A DNA stretch of 64,000 bases. Source: Medicago truncatula (taxonomy: Eukaryota; Streptophyta; Magnoliopsida; Fabales; Fabaceae). Shown here piece by piece: positions 36,020 to 47,899 of this stretch (positions are counted from its first letter, which is position 1; the number at the start of each line of letters is the position of its first letter). The notes under the pieces are model-generated. The model was given only the letters and a program-made list of their open reading frames with translations, ran no database searches and was not told where the DNA came from. The stretch covers positions 11,904,001 through 11,968,000 of the forward strand of contig NC_053049.1 of the NCBI RefSeq assembly GCF_003473485.1, written 5' to 3'. Made by a program: the position numbers and the translations under genes.

Positions 36020-39000
36020 TCAAAATGGCTTCTCTTCACTTCTAACAAAAAAGTGACCAGACGGACTACCATCATGTAGCAATGCCAAATTCACAATTGA
36101 TTCAGCACCTTCATCAGGTGTTAGATAACCTGTATTGTAATTTATATCTGTTTTCACAAAGCCAGGACAAACAGCATTGATGCATATTGATGGATACTTC
36201 TTGGCTGCAACCCTTGTATAGGCACTTAGAGAAGCTTTTGAGATAATGTATGTAGACATATCATTATTAATAGGCCAACCATTGTTTTCTAGTGAACCCT
36301 CATTAAAATCGTTTAGAAATTTATTCAAAACTTCATCAATCTTTTCTTCTATAAGGTTTTCAACATCACTAAATACTTCCTTAGGCCATCCATTTGGAAG
36401 ATTCTGCAAATAAAATTACATGAAAATGAGCATCATCTCCAATAGCCTAATATATCAAAAGGAAGAGTGAATATATAAATTGGTTCTCGAAATTATGAGC
36501 ACCTATCAAAATAGTCTTCGAATATTACAAATTGGTCAAATGGATCCTTCGTTAACTTTGTCTTATTAGAGGTTATGATGTACTCCCTCTTGTAAAATCT
36601 ATAAGCAACTATTCTTTTTTCAGATTCATTAAACAACTTATATATCATACATCAGTTGCTTAATGAATCTGAAAAAGAAATAGTGGCTTATAAATGTTAC
36701 TGGAGTGAGTAACATGTTAAATTAACACGTGGCCTTGTACATAGATGCCACATAAAGGTCATGTCACCAAAAACTTCTATGACACGTTAAATTCATGTAT
36801 ATTTTTTTTCTTCAAATTCATTAAACAACTATCATTTAACAACTGATGTATGATAGTTGTTTAATGAACTTGAAAAAAGAAATAATAGCTTATAAATATT
36901 ATTGGAGGGAGTAACATGTTAAATTAACACGCGACCTTGTACGCAGTTGCAACATAAAGGTCATGTCACCAAAAACTTCTACGCCAAATTAATTTCCATC
37001 TTATACTTCATATTTTATTGCCACGTGAGCTCTATGTAAGAGGCCATGTTCATTTAACGTATCACGCGATAGGATTAGGGTCTGACAATAGATAGAATTT
37101 AGTAGAGGGACATTTTGACTGATGTGTTACATTTGTAGTTTCTAGAAATGTATTTGTCAATACTTAAAAGTCAAATATATTTTGATTAATGCTCACAATT
37201 TGAAGATTAATTTGCCTAATTATTCTCAAAGTCAAACAACATATATACTTCAGATCAAATCAATGAAACATTTATCTCAGAAAATTTTCATTAGTTTAAG
37301 TTTCCAAATTAGCTTCCAAAGTAGTGCCACATACCTCCAACTTTCCCATGGATGAGGAAACATTGACAACTTTTGGTGAGCTTGAAAGCTGGAGAAGGGG
37401 AATAAATGCTTCAGTTAAGTCCTTGGCTCCATAATAGTTTGTTTTAATACCTAATTCAGTTTGTTCATATGTTTGAGTTATTATTTTACTCCAATCAATC
37501 TGGCCACCATTTTCCTGCAACCAGAAACAAGAAAACTTTATTTCTTAAAATCGAATTGATGAAGGAAGACACAAATTTCAAGGCTTGGCTAGAAATTGTT
37601 AAAAAATATATTGAATACAAATAATTTTAGGGAATGCTAACTTTAACACAAATAATTTTAGGGAATGCTAACTTTTAACACCCTAATTCCCACATTTTAT
37701 TTTTATAATAAAAATACATTTACAATAAAGAAACACATAAGGGTGTCACACGTCTTCTATAAAAAAACTTCAAAAGTACTTCATTCAAATTAAAAACATA
37801 ACAATGGAATAGTTTTCAAAAACTTTAAAGTACATGTTGCATCACAATTTCAACACCAAAACTAAATTCAAAAGAATTCTAAAATAGAGTCTAAAATGAA
37901 AAGAATCCTCAATCCCTAGTGTCACTGATCAGAGCTTTGACTCAATAAATACTCCTAAAAGCGATAAACAAAAAAGAGAAAGCTCCAATGCCATCCTCCG
38001 AAACTCGGTGCTACTTACTTTTGACCACATCAAGTATCTTATTCTCAATAATCATATCACATAAATACAAATACAAAGCTACTACCACATTTATCACGGT
38101 TAAGAATATTACTAGTAATTAACATATAAAAAGTACTTTGCTCAAAAAAAAAAACATATAAAAAGTACTGATGTCTTCTTAATTGGTTTCCACCACAAGA
38201 ATCTCACAATTCAAAACATGTAAAAAAGAATATAAAAATCGTTTGATATAAAAAAAATATAATTCAAATAAATCGATTTTCAGGAACATATTTGTTACTA
38301 GTCAAAACAACTGGTTTATAGCATTCACAAAACAAACTTAATTAATTCAAAATGTATTGTTTGATTACAGTGATCCAAAATCAAATTAGCATGAATACAT
38401 AAGTTTTATATTATTAATCATCGATTTCATATAGATTTCAGGCAAATATTTATTATCCGAAGGCAATCACGTCGTGTTTAGTAACAAAATAAACCTAATT
38501 CAATTTTGATATAGCACCGTAAAAAATAATAATAATAATTACAGCAACATGAAAAGCATCCTTTTAGCACCGTAACCCTTCGTTACTAGTTTTAATCTTT
38601 TCTGATAGTTTCTCTCAAAAAAAACGTTAACTTATTTACCAATTTAGTCCTTTATGTTTTGCTCTGTTCCTAATTTTAGTCCTTTCTATTCACGTTTTTT
38701 TGAGAGAAACTAACATAAAGGACTAAAACTAGTGACAAATCAAAACATAGAGGACCAAATTGATACAAATTATAGTTAAGGAACCAAATTGAGACAATCA
38801 ATTAAGTTAAGGACCAGGTGATTGAATAAGCCTAAAATTAATAAAATACGACCAAATCGAAAACGAAAATAAAGATAAGGACCAAATTAAAAGGTTTAAT
38901 AATGAAGGGACCGACGGATATATCAAGCTTATTAACAAAAGTACATCTATTAAGTAAAACTGCCTCAGCTTTTGGAGAAAAGTAATCATACTTCAATATT

Positions 39001-39996
39001 AGCAGCAACAAGAGCCTCACCGTCCACTTCTGCTCCAGTAATTCCAGCATTATTTACCTAAACAAAGTGTGTTTCAAATATTTGTAGTCATCAATCAATA
39101 ACCTATAATTTTTCATTTGTAAAAAATTTCATGTGACTTGTATCAATGATTTATGAGACTCATGGATATAGCTCATCTTAAATTATCAACAAAGTCAATT
39201 TTAATTGAGAATCTCCAATTAATTAGTTCATTCTTATAGTCAAACTCAATTATGATCGAGAACCTCCTAACATATCAAAATCAATTTGAAGTCTTCATAA
39301 TCACTTTTGATTCTCTCAAAATTGGATCTAAACATGCACTTCACTTTTTAAGTATATGTTTGGTTTTGCATTGACAAAAACTGACTCTAAATTTGATTCT
39401 AGTTAGATGTGAGTTGATTGTAAAATAATTTATGTTTAGATACATTATGATTATGTAAAAGTGAGTTAAACAATAATTTCAAACCTAAGATTTATTGTAG
39501 AGTCAAAAGATGCAAATTCTAGTTTGAAGTTAAAATCAATTCATAAGACAATAAATTATTTATACTCGAATAGATCCAAACATGTCAAAAGCAAAGATAA
39601 ATTTGAACTTACCAAGATATCTAGTTTTCCAAATTGATTCTTGATAAAATCTACAAATGATCTTATACTCGCAGCATCTATGACATCAAGTTGATGAAAA
39701 ACAACAAGACCAGGCAGAGAAAGATGTTTCAGCTTCTCAACAGCTTCAAGACCTCTCTTTTCATCTCTTGCAGTAAGCACCACAGTGATCCCTTTAGAAG
39801 CCAATTGATTGCATACTGCAAATCCTATTCCTTTGTTTGCTCCTGTAACAACTGCATACCTAGAAACAAAATTAACAAGGTGGTATTATGAGTCATTGTC
39901 ACTAAGCTTGTGGTTGATCGTATATATATGTAAGGTATATTGAAGGAAAAAAAGGGTAAGGAAAATTAGATTATACGTTGTTGTTGCCTCTGCCAT
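36020..39996 (-). CDS. Short-chain dehydrogenase/reductase A (neomenthol/salutaridine type)
   Basis: NADPH-dependent carbonyl reductase of the plant (+)-neomenthol dehydrogenase/salutaridine reductase group; the real substrate is unknown. Exons (minus): 39996-39977, 39859-39613, 39057-38992, 37514-37335, 36403-36020, giving 298 residues. Cofactor motif TGANKGIG at 12-19, NNAG at 91-94, Val-Asn-Val-Ser-Ser-Ser with the catalytic Ser at 164-166, and Tyr223-x3-Lys227. The first exon encodes only six and two-thirds codons, as in genes B and C. Intron 3 (1477 bp) and intron 4 are swollen by repeats, including two Stowaway-like pieces. Catalytic residues are all present, so the gene looks functional. 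Confidence 0.9.
36583..36709. mobile_element. Stowaway-like MITE in SDR-A intron 4
   Basis: 127 bp with CTCCCTC...GAGTGAG ends flanked by TA on both sides (36581-36582 and 36710-36711). It has a strongly palindromic middle (AGATTCATTAA ... TTAATGAATCT). Confidence 0.6.
36790..36911. mobile_element. Second related Stowaway-like MITE in SDR-A intron 4
   Basis: Same palindromic core as the element at 36583-36709 and a GGAGGGAGTA right end. It is followed by a copy of the same 75-bp flank (AACATGTTAAATTAACACG...), so the MITE and its flank were duplicated together. A third related block lies at about 42230-42420 in SDR-B intron 4. Confidence 0.55.
38560..38890. mobile_element. MITE-like inverted repeat in SDR-A intron 3
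   Basis: 'tttagtcctttatgtt' and 'aacataaaggactaaa' blocks face each other, with 'aaggaccaaatt' repeats after. This resembles the Mutator-type MITE at 54448-54876. The ends are not clearly defined. Confidence 0.4.
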
Positions 39997-40329
39997 TGAT
40001 ATGGTAAGAGTGAGGTGCTAGCAAATATGAGTTGACCAAAATGAAGATTATAAATTAATATTGGTTTGTGGTACGTTATGTTTATAATTTTGTATCAATT
40101 CCTTCAAAAAAATAAAAAATAATTTTGTATCAATTGTCTTTAAATATTGGTTCCAACAACTATGTTACCGGCCAAAGAAATAATTTTTTATTTATGATAA
40201 AAAGAGTAAGTGAATTGAAGCCGGACCTCAAAGTTAAAGAATGTTTATAGAGTTACACATACAAATCAACTATCAAAAGAGATGAGAGTGTTAACTTCTT
40301 ATCAACCGAGTCAAAAATATTTGACATAA

Positions 40330-40775
40330 TTTTCTTTTTTGGTTTTTCGCAATACATGAATTATATAAGCATTGGTATATGTGTGCCCAATGATGATGGA
40401 GTTTTTGTTCTATCCAAAACCATGAATTTCTCTCTTTGGGTTATGTTCCTGTTGGAGAAGCTTTAGGTTTGTACAATGTCGACTTTGTGATGGATTTTAA
40501 AACAATCAATGACGTTGTTCACTTCAATAGATCTTATATTTTAGAATTTGGTCATATCCTATCAGGGTTCTAGAGACCCTTTCATTCACAGTTCGCAAAC
40601 TCTCGGTTGGAGTTCAACAGGCGATAAACAAATGCAGTAGCTCATGTTTTAGTTGGAGAAGCCGTGTTATCAACTAGTCTCACTATTTATTTTCATATCC
40701 CGCATTGTACTACTGATATTATTATTAATAAAATGCTATAAACATCTCTTCTTTCAATAAAAAAAATAGGGAGTA
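40330..40775 (+). mobile_element. LINE 3' end (RNase H-like), degenerate
   Basis: Plus-strand pieces read like the C-terminal RNase H-like part of plant L1-type LINE proteins: Val-Gly-Glu-Ala-Leu-Gly-Leu, then Arg-Leu-Glu-Phe-Asn-Arg-Arg-Gln with Ala-Val-Ala-His. The piece ends near a poly(A)-like run at 40758-40768. The frame is broken in several places. A paralogous copy lies at 47445-47740 in the same place relative to SDR gene B. Confidence 0.55.
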
Positions 40776-41120
40776 AATTTTTTCCCTTGTGGTAATATAT
40801 TTCATTTTGCCTTGTTAAAAAAAAAAAAGTATTTTAGTGCCCTATTCTCAAATGTATGTATAGGAGATATCGCTAGGGATGGGTAGCGCACTTGGTTAAG
40901 TTAAGATATTAAAAAGTTAAGAAGCTAAAGGTATAGGGTTTGAATCCTAAAAAGGGAGAAAATACTAACATATCAATTAACATACTACAAAGACTTGAAT
41001 TCGGATCCCACAATTGATGAGAGAATCTCATTGATGAGTAATATGTAAGTAACTAACCTCACGGTCCTAATGAGCCGCTAAAATACAACTCGCTTAAAAG
41101 TTATGATTTGACATGTTTTA
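40776..41120. other. Intergenic DNA between SDR A and B blocks
   Basis: AT-rich. It contains a SINE-like scrap at about 40880-41060, with an A-box-like 'gcgcacttggttaag' and a B-box-like 'ggtttgaatcc'. No gene seen. Confidence 0.3.
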
Positions 41121-41135
41121 AAACTCGAGGAACCA

Positions 41136-41449
41136 TGTTGATGGGAACAGATGAGACTGGATTTCCATCGAGTCTGACTCAGCTACTCTTGTGCAAGCTC
41201 TATTGTCTCGGAGCCATGGTGATTCGGATTTCTATGCTATTGTTTCTAGTATTATTTATCAGTTATCTTTACATTCTAACTTCGAGGTGAAGTTTGTTAG
41301 GAGACAAGCGAACATGGTTGCTCATACTTTAGCTAGGGCAACCTGTTCTTGGGCTAATCACCATATTTTTTATTCTTATCCTACTTGTATTGAACATTTG
41401 TTGGTTAATAATAATAGTTAACTTTATTTTGGTAAAAAAAATAAAAAAT
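41136..41449 (+). mobile_element. 5'-truncated LINE (RNase H end) with target duplication
   Basis: Open frame of about 80 codons on the plus strand resembling the RNase H-like C-terminus of plant LINE ORF2 (Glu-Ser-Asp ... Phe-Val-Arg-Arg-Gln-Ala-Asn-Met-Val-Ala-His ... Leu-Ala-Arg-Ala), stop at 41419-41421, then an A-rich tail. It is flanked by AAACTCGAGGAACCA (41121-41135) and AAACTCGAGGGACCA (41450-41464), a 15-bp duplication with one mismatch. Confidence 0.75.
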
Positions 41450-41700
41450 AAACTCGAGGGACCAAAAATGTGTATTTTAAATTGGGAGGACCAACAATAG
41501 TATAGATGACATCTACTAATATGGTGTGACACCAGGGGTACATCTTTAACTATTTGGTTAGGGTTCAATTCCTGGTCGAACTTTATTCTCTTTAGTGAAA
41601 CACAAGTAGAAAAAAATCAATACAAAGTAATTGTTTTCAGCCCATAATTATCCTGCATGTATCTTTCACAATTTGTTTTTTGACAACAACCAATCTTTGA

Positions 41701-44700
41701 TCAAAATGGTTTCTCTTCATTTCTAACAAAAAAGTGACCAGAACTACCATCAGATAGCAATGCCAACCTCAGAATTGATTCAGCACCTTCATCAGGTGTT
41801 AGATAACCTGTATTGTAAGTACTATCTGTTTTCACAAAGCCAGGACAAACAACATTGATGCATATTGATGGATACTTTCTAGCCACAACCCTTGTATAGG
41901 CATTTAGAGCAACTTTTGAGATAATGTAAGTAGACAAATTATTATCAGGCCAACCTTTGTTTTCTAGTGACCCCTCTTTAAAATCCTTTAGAAATTGATT
42001 CAAAACTTCATCAATCTTTTCTTCTGTAAGTTCTTCAACATCACTCAATACTTCCTTAGGCCATCCATTTGGAAGTTTCTGCAAATAAAATTGCATGAAA
42101 ATGAGCATCATCTACAATAGCCTAATATATCAAAATAAGAGTGAATTTATAAATTGATTCTCAAAATTATTAGAACCGGTCATATATAGTCTCTGAATTT
42201 TACAAATTGGTCAAAAGGATCCTTTCGTTGAATTGGTACTGTTAGAAGTTATGATGTAGTCCTTCTTGTCATGCATATAAGCAACTATTTCTTTTTTAAA
42301 TTCATAAAATAACTTATATATATTTATATATGATATATCAATTATTTAATAAATTTAAAAAATAATAATGACTTATACATATTACCAGAAGGAGTAACAT
42401 GTTATATTAACGTGTGGCCTTAGTGTGCAGATGCCACATAAATGTCATGTTACCAAAAACCTTCTATGGCACATTAAATTCATTAATATTATATCATCTC
42501 TAGAGCTACCACCTCGGGAGCCACAAATAAACTTGCATCTTATATTTCATATTTTATTGCCACTTGAGATCTATGTAAGAGGCCACATGTTCAATTAAGG
42601 TATCACCTCATAGGCTCAAACAATATATAAAAGTTAGTAGAGGGACATTTTGACACATGTGCAGTTCTGTTTCTGAGATTTTGATGGTATGAGGCAAAAG
42701 CACAACTTGGACGCTATGAGCATTTATAAATGCAAAGTCAATAATAATTATGTACGCAACAATATGTTATATCATATCTTTCTTCAACAAAAAAAAAAAG
42801 ATGTGAAGTTTTTCAATAATTTTAATGAAAAACTTATTTCTACACATGCAACAATCATCGACATAGATCCCCGTGAGCTTTGCTTAGTTGGTAGAGATAT
42901 TACATTTTATATGCAGGGGCCGGGGTTTGAACCCCGAACACTCCACTTCTCCACAATTAAATATAGGCACTAGACTATTTGACAAAAAAAAAAAATCATC
43001 GACATAGTTAAGAGAATTTGATAAGCAATTGAAGCATTTGACAAACTCATGAATTTCAAATGTTGACATCAACACATTTAACAAAGATATTTGTAATACT
43101 TTTAATACATAAAAAATCATTTGCGTCAACATTCGACAAATACTTATGAAAAAACGCAGCCTCATAATTTGTTTAAGATTTTTTTTAATTCATCATTTCC
43201 AATGATTTTAAGGTTCTTGCAGCAAATAAAAGTTCAACAATACTTTTAAATACTTCAAACTGCTCAAAACTAATTTTCAATAAAACTATTGTCATATCAA
43301 CAACCATAAAAGCAATGATTGACTCTAAATGATTCCTCGGTGATTGTATTTGCTTATCATTATCATTATCACCATATTGTCTTTTTCTAAAGCTGCAACA
43401 CTTTGTCGAAAGTGTCGGCTCTACACTCATATCAAATGCAAGGCTTTTGGCTACGATCATACTAGGTTTTATTTCTATATTTTTCAAAGTATAAGATTAT
43501 ACCTTACACTTTTTTTTTTTTTTTTTTTAAATATTGGGGCCCATATTTTAGAATTATTTTTTGGGATATAGGATTGTTGTCCTCTTCACCCTGCCTTAGA
43601 TATAGTCCTGCTAATGTGTTACATTTCTAGTTTTTAAAAATGTATTTGCTAATTCTTAACGGAAAAGCTTCATATTTTAATTTTCGATATATTGAATGTA
43701 TAAGTTTTTATAAAAACTTACTATCTAAAGTTCTTAAGGAGTGCCTTAGAACAGTCATTGACATTTCTTTTAAAAGTTAAATACTATTTTGACTATGCTC
43801 ACAATTTGAGGATTAATTTGCCTATTTATTCTCAAAGTTAAACAACATATATACCTCAAATCAAATCAATGAAATATTTAACTTAGAAAATTTTCATTAG
43901 TTTAAGTGTTTCTAAATAATCTTCCAAAGCAGTGCCACATACCTCCAACTTTCCCATGGATGCGGAAACATTGACAACTTTTGGTGAGCTTGAAAGCTGG
44001 AGAAATGGAATAAGGGCTTCTGTCAAGTCCTTTGCTCCATAGTAGTTTGTTTTAATACCTAATTCAGTTTGTTCATAGGTTTGAGTTATTATTTTACTCC
44101 AATCAATCTGGCCACCATTTTCCTGTAACCAGAAACAAGAAAACTTTATTTCTTATGATTGAATTGTGAAGGAAGACACAAATTTCAAGGTATGACTTGA
44201 AATTGTTAATAAATTTGACTAATATTAACAATCTGTTTCTTCATACAAGAGGAAATAATTTTCAGTTAATTTTCATATGTTTGGCATATATTGACTACAA
44301 GTAATCATTCTTTATATGCTTAATTGCAGTTTTGGCCTCCTAAATATCACAATCTTGCGATTTTTATCCCTTATAAAAAAAATATCAAATCAGCCCATAT
44401 ATTTACCCCATTTTGCACTTTCGGTCCCCCAGACCAATTTTGACCAAATCAATGTATACGTGACACCCACATCACTTAAAATGAGGTGCCACGTGTGACT
44501 TTATATTTTCTTAGGGGGTCAAAATCGTAAGATGGTGATATTTAGAGACCAAAACTGTAATTAAGTCTAATAAATAAAATGATCTGGGTGCCACGTAAGC
44601 ATTGACCTAATTAAAATTGGTCTGAGGGGCCTTACTTGGGGTAAACTTAGGAGTTAATTTGTTATTATTTATTATAGGAGGACAAAATCATAAAACTGTA

Positions 44701-46505
44701 ATACTTAAGGGTCAAAACTGTAACTAAACTATCTTTATATTAATTTAACAGTCGCAATTGGATCACAATTCTTGACATGGCGAGGAATCACAATCAAATG
44801 CAATGCAGTTGATGCAGCTTCAACCATGATTGCAATGACATCAAAAGCCATGATGCTGCAGTCCATGGATCACGATCACTAACCTTTTTCTATAACTTTA
44901 TAACTACACAAAATTTCATATTCGGATTGCGACAAATCAAATAAAGCTCATCTCAAAGTAAAACCATTTTTGCTTGGACTACAAACACAATCAACCAAAA
45001 CCTAAATGAAATTGTATTAACAAAAGTTATAATAATAACAATTTAAAAAAAAAAAAAAATTAAATTAGTTCAATTGGTGGAACAGACACCCAAATCCAAA
45101 CCAATACCACCAAATCAACCGAAGTTGGTTTTAATTATTATTCTGAAATTAATGGACATGTTAAGTACATTTATTAAGTAAAACAGCCTCAGCTTTTGGG
45201 GGAAAGTAATCATACCACAATTTTAGCAGCAGCAAGAGCTTCACCGTCTACTTGTGCTCCAGGAATCCCAGCATTGTTTACCTAAACAAAGTGTTTCAAA
45301 TATTTGTAGTCATTCAAGATGAACTAGAAACTATCTCGCATATATAATAATAACCTATAATTTTTCATTTGTAAAATATTTTGTGTGACTGTATCAATGA
45401 AACTCATGGATATAGCTCATCTTAAGTGTTCAACAAAGTAAATATTTTTCAACCTTAAAAGAAATTTTTTTTGAAAAAATGACTTCAATTTTTCAGAAAC
45501 AAAGTCAAGTCAATTCTAATTGAGAACCTCGAATTAGTTCAATCTTAGAGACAAACTCAATTATAATCGAGAACCTCCTAGCATCAAAATAAGTTTGAAG
45601 TCTTCAGAATCACTTTTGACTCTCAAAATTGAATCTAAACATGCCCTTCACTTTTTTAGCGTGTGTTTGGTTTTGGGGTGACAAATATTGTCTCTAAATT
45701 TGATTCTAGCTAGATGTGTCTTGAATATAGCGTAATTTATGTTTAGATACATTATGTGTAAAGGTGAATTAAATAATAAATTCAAACCTAAAATATATTG
45801 TAGAGTCAAAAGATGTAGATTCTAGTTTGAAGTTAAAATCAATTCACAGGACAAAATAAATTATATCTTTTTGAATATGTCCAAACATGTCAAAATCAAT
45901 TCTACACCACAAACTCAATTTTACCTCTCTAAAAACGGAATGAAACATACAATAAATTGAATCACTATTTTAGATCATGTGCAAATTCAAAATTCAGATA
46001 TATTTTGTGTACTTCTCTAGAAACACATAAGAAACATGAAAATGACAAAAGACAAGATAAATTTGAACTTTCTTACCAAGATATCTAGTTTACCAAATTG
46101 ATTCTTGATAAAATCTACAAATGATCTTATACTTGCATGATCTATGACATCAAGTTGTTGGAAAACAACAAGACCAGGCAAAGAAAGCTGTTTCAATTTC
46201 TCAACAGCTTCAAGACCTCTCTTTTCATCTCTTGCAGTAAGCACCACAGTGATCCCTTTAGAAGCCAATTGATTGCATACTGCAAATCCTATTCCTTTGT
46301 TTGCTCCTGTAACAACTGCATATCTAGAAACAAGATTAACAAGGTTGTATTATGTGTCATTGTCATGAAGCTTTTGGTTAACTGTGTGTGTCTATATATA
46401 TATATATATATTGAAGGTGTGTTTAAAAAAAAAAAAATGTAAGGTATATTGAAGAAACAAAAGGGTAAGAAAAATTAGATTCTACATTGTTGTTGCTTCT
46501 GCCAT
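41701..46505 (-). CDS. Short-chain dehydrogenase/reductase B
   Basis: Same family and exon plan as gene A. Exons (minus): 46505-46486, 46323-46077, 45281-45216, 44122-43943, 42078-41701, giving 296 residues. TGANKGIG at 12-19, NNAG at 91-94, VNVS-Ala-Ser-Met-Gly around the catalytic Ser, and Tyr222-x3-Lys226. All junctions are GT/AG; exon 1 is again 20 nt long. Introns 3 and 4 carry a MITE (44312-44735), a SINE (42867-42993) and the shared Stowaway-like block, which explains the larger gene. All active-site residues are kept. Divergence from A and C lies mostly in the loop before the active-site Tyr and in the exon 3 end. Confidence 0.9.
42867..42993 (+). mobile_element. tRNA-derived SINE with perfect target duplication
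   Basis: Flanked by AATCATCGACATAG on both sides (42853-42866 and 42994-43007). It starts CCCCGTGAGCTTTGC, has a B box GGTTTGAACCCC and ends in a 12-base A-run. It lies in intron 4 of SDR gene B. The exact duplication suggests a recent insertion. Confidence 0.85.
44312..44735. mobile_element. Composite MITE in SDR-B intron 3
   Basis: Left end CTTAATTGCAGTTTTGGCC and an internal inverted copy ending GGACCAAAACTGTAATTAAG-like near 44565 define one foldback unit. A further 'gtcaaaactgtaactaaac' end at about 44735 suggests a second, overlapping unit. It is typical of Mutator-type MITEs. The target duplication was not resolved. Confidence 0.5.
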
Positions 46506-46688
46506 TGATATGGTAAGAGTGAGGTGCTAGCAAATATGTGTTGACCAAAATGAAGATTATAAATTAAAATGGGTTTGTAGTTATATGTTTATAACTTTCT
46601 ATTAATTATCTTTAAATATTAGTTCCAACAACTATTTTACCAGCCAAAGAAAATATTCTTTATTTTATGATAAAAAGAGTAAGTGAAT

Positions 46689-46825
46689 CCCCGTGAGCTT
46701 AGCTCAGTTGGTAGGGATATTGCATATTATATGCAGGAGCTGGGGTTCGAACCCCGGACACTCCACTTCTCCACAATTAAATTGTGTGAGCTCTAACCAC
46801 TAGGCTACTTGACCAAAAAAAAAAA
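46689..46825 (+). mobile_element. tRNA-derived SINE, insertion polymorphic between SDR blocks
   Basis: Flanked by AAAAAGAGTAAGTGAAT (46672-46688, repeated at 46826-46842). A box TAGCTCAGTTGG, B box GGTTCGAACCCC, then CCACTAGGCTACTTGACC and an A-tail. The matching site upstream of SDR gene A (40199-40215) has the target only once, with no SINE. Confidence 0.9.
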
Positions 46826-46842
46826 AAAAAGAGTAAGTGAAT

Positions 46843-47899
46843 TGAAAGCCGGACCTCAAAGTTAAAGAGTCTTTATAGAGGTACACTTACAAATCAGCTA
46901 TCATAGAGGTGAGAGAGTTAACTTGTTACCAACTGAGTCAAAAATAATCGACATAATTTTTCGTTTTTCGTATAAGCAATAAATTTTTGTTTTAATAATG
47001 TTTTTTTTTTTATGAAGTTTTGTGGGAATTACGTTTTAATAGGAATCTTTTTATTGCGCTAGCGCGTGTAGATTATCAACGAAATATTATAGAAATTTTG
47101 CGTGTAAATTGCAAACGATATTTTATATAACTCTTTTATATAAATTAAAATGATAAGTATAGATATTTGTGACTTTCAAATGTATCAAACTCAACAAATC
47201 ATATTTATCTTTTTCAATGACAACAATAATATAACAAATATAATAAAAAATTCTTATATTTTTTAATCACAACAACAATATAACATTATTATAGAAAAAT
47301 TTATGTAAGAGTATAATTGAAATAACAAAAAAGTTTGCCCAAAATCCAGATTTAGTGTAGTAGTTATTATTTATTTCCTCAATAATAATTTATATGATTT
47401 TGGATTAGTAATGCCACATGTATAAACTGCAACTGTTCAAGCGCAATATTGATGATTCCTTTTCGCAATCTATGAATTTTATAAGCATTGGTATATGTGT
47501 GTCTGATGATGATGAAGTTTTTCTTCTAGCCAAAACCATAAATTTATCTCCTTGAGTTCTGCTCCAGTTGGCGAAGCTTTAGGTTTGTTTAATGATGTAG
47601 AATGATTAAGTGCATGAAGATGGATATTGTCAACTTTGTTGTGGATTCTAAAACAATCAACGACATTTTTTACTCCAACAAACCTTATGTTTCAAAATTT
47701 GGTCATATCATATCATGGTGCCAGAGACTTTCACATTTTTTTTAGAGAGTGATAAATTAATACTTATGATTAATATATTTTTAAGTTTAAGAATATTATA
47801 ACAACATATATTAAAAAAAAATCAATACAAAGTAATTGTTTTCAGCCAATAATTATCTATCTTTCACATTGTTTTCTTACAACAAATATTAATCCTTGC
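46843..47899. other. Intergenic DNA between SDR genes B and C
   Basis: AT-rich. Contains the LINE RNase H-like remnant at about 47445-47740, paralogous to 40330-40775. No host gene seen. Confidence 0.45.
47445..47740 (+). mobile_element. LINE 3' end remnant, paralogue of 40330-40775
   Basis: Shares long stretches with 40330-40775 (for example the Gly-Glu-Ala-Leu-Gly-Leu coding stretch and 'ttggtcatatc'). It lies upstream of SDR gene B as the other lies upstream of gene A. The LINE therefore inserted before the SDR block was duplicated. Confidence 0.6.

Noticed and set aside
36583-36911. CRISPR-like regular repeats
   Set aside because: The repeated blocks are Stowaway-type palindromes with TA flanks in a plant intron.
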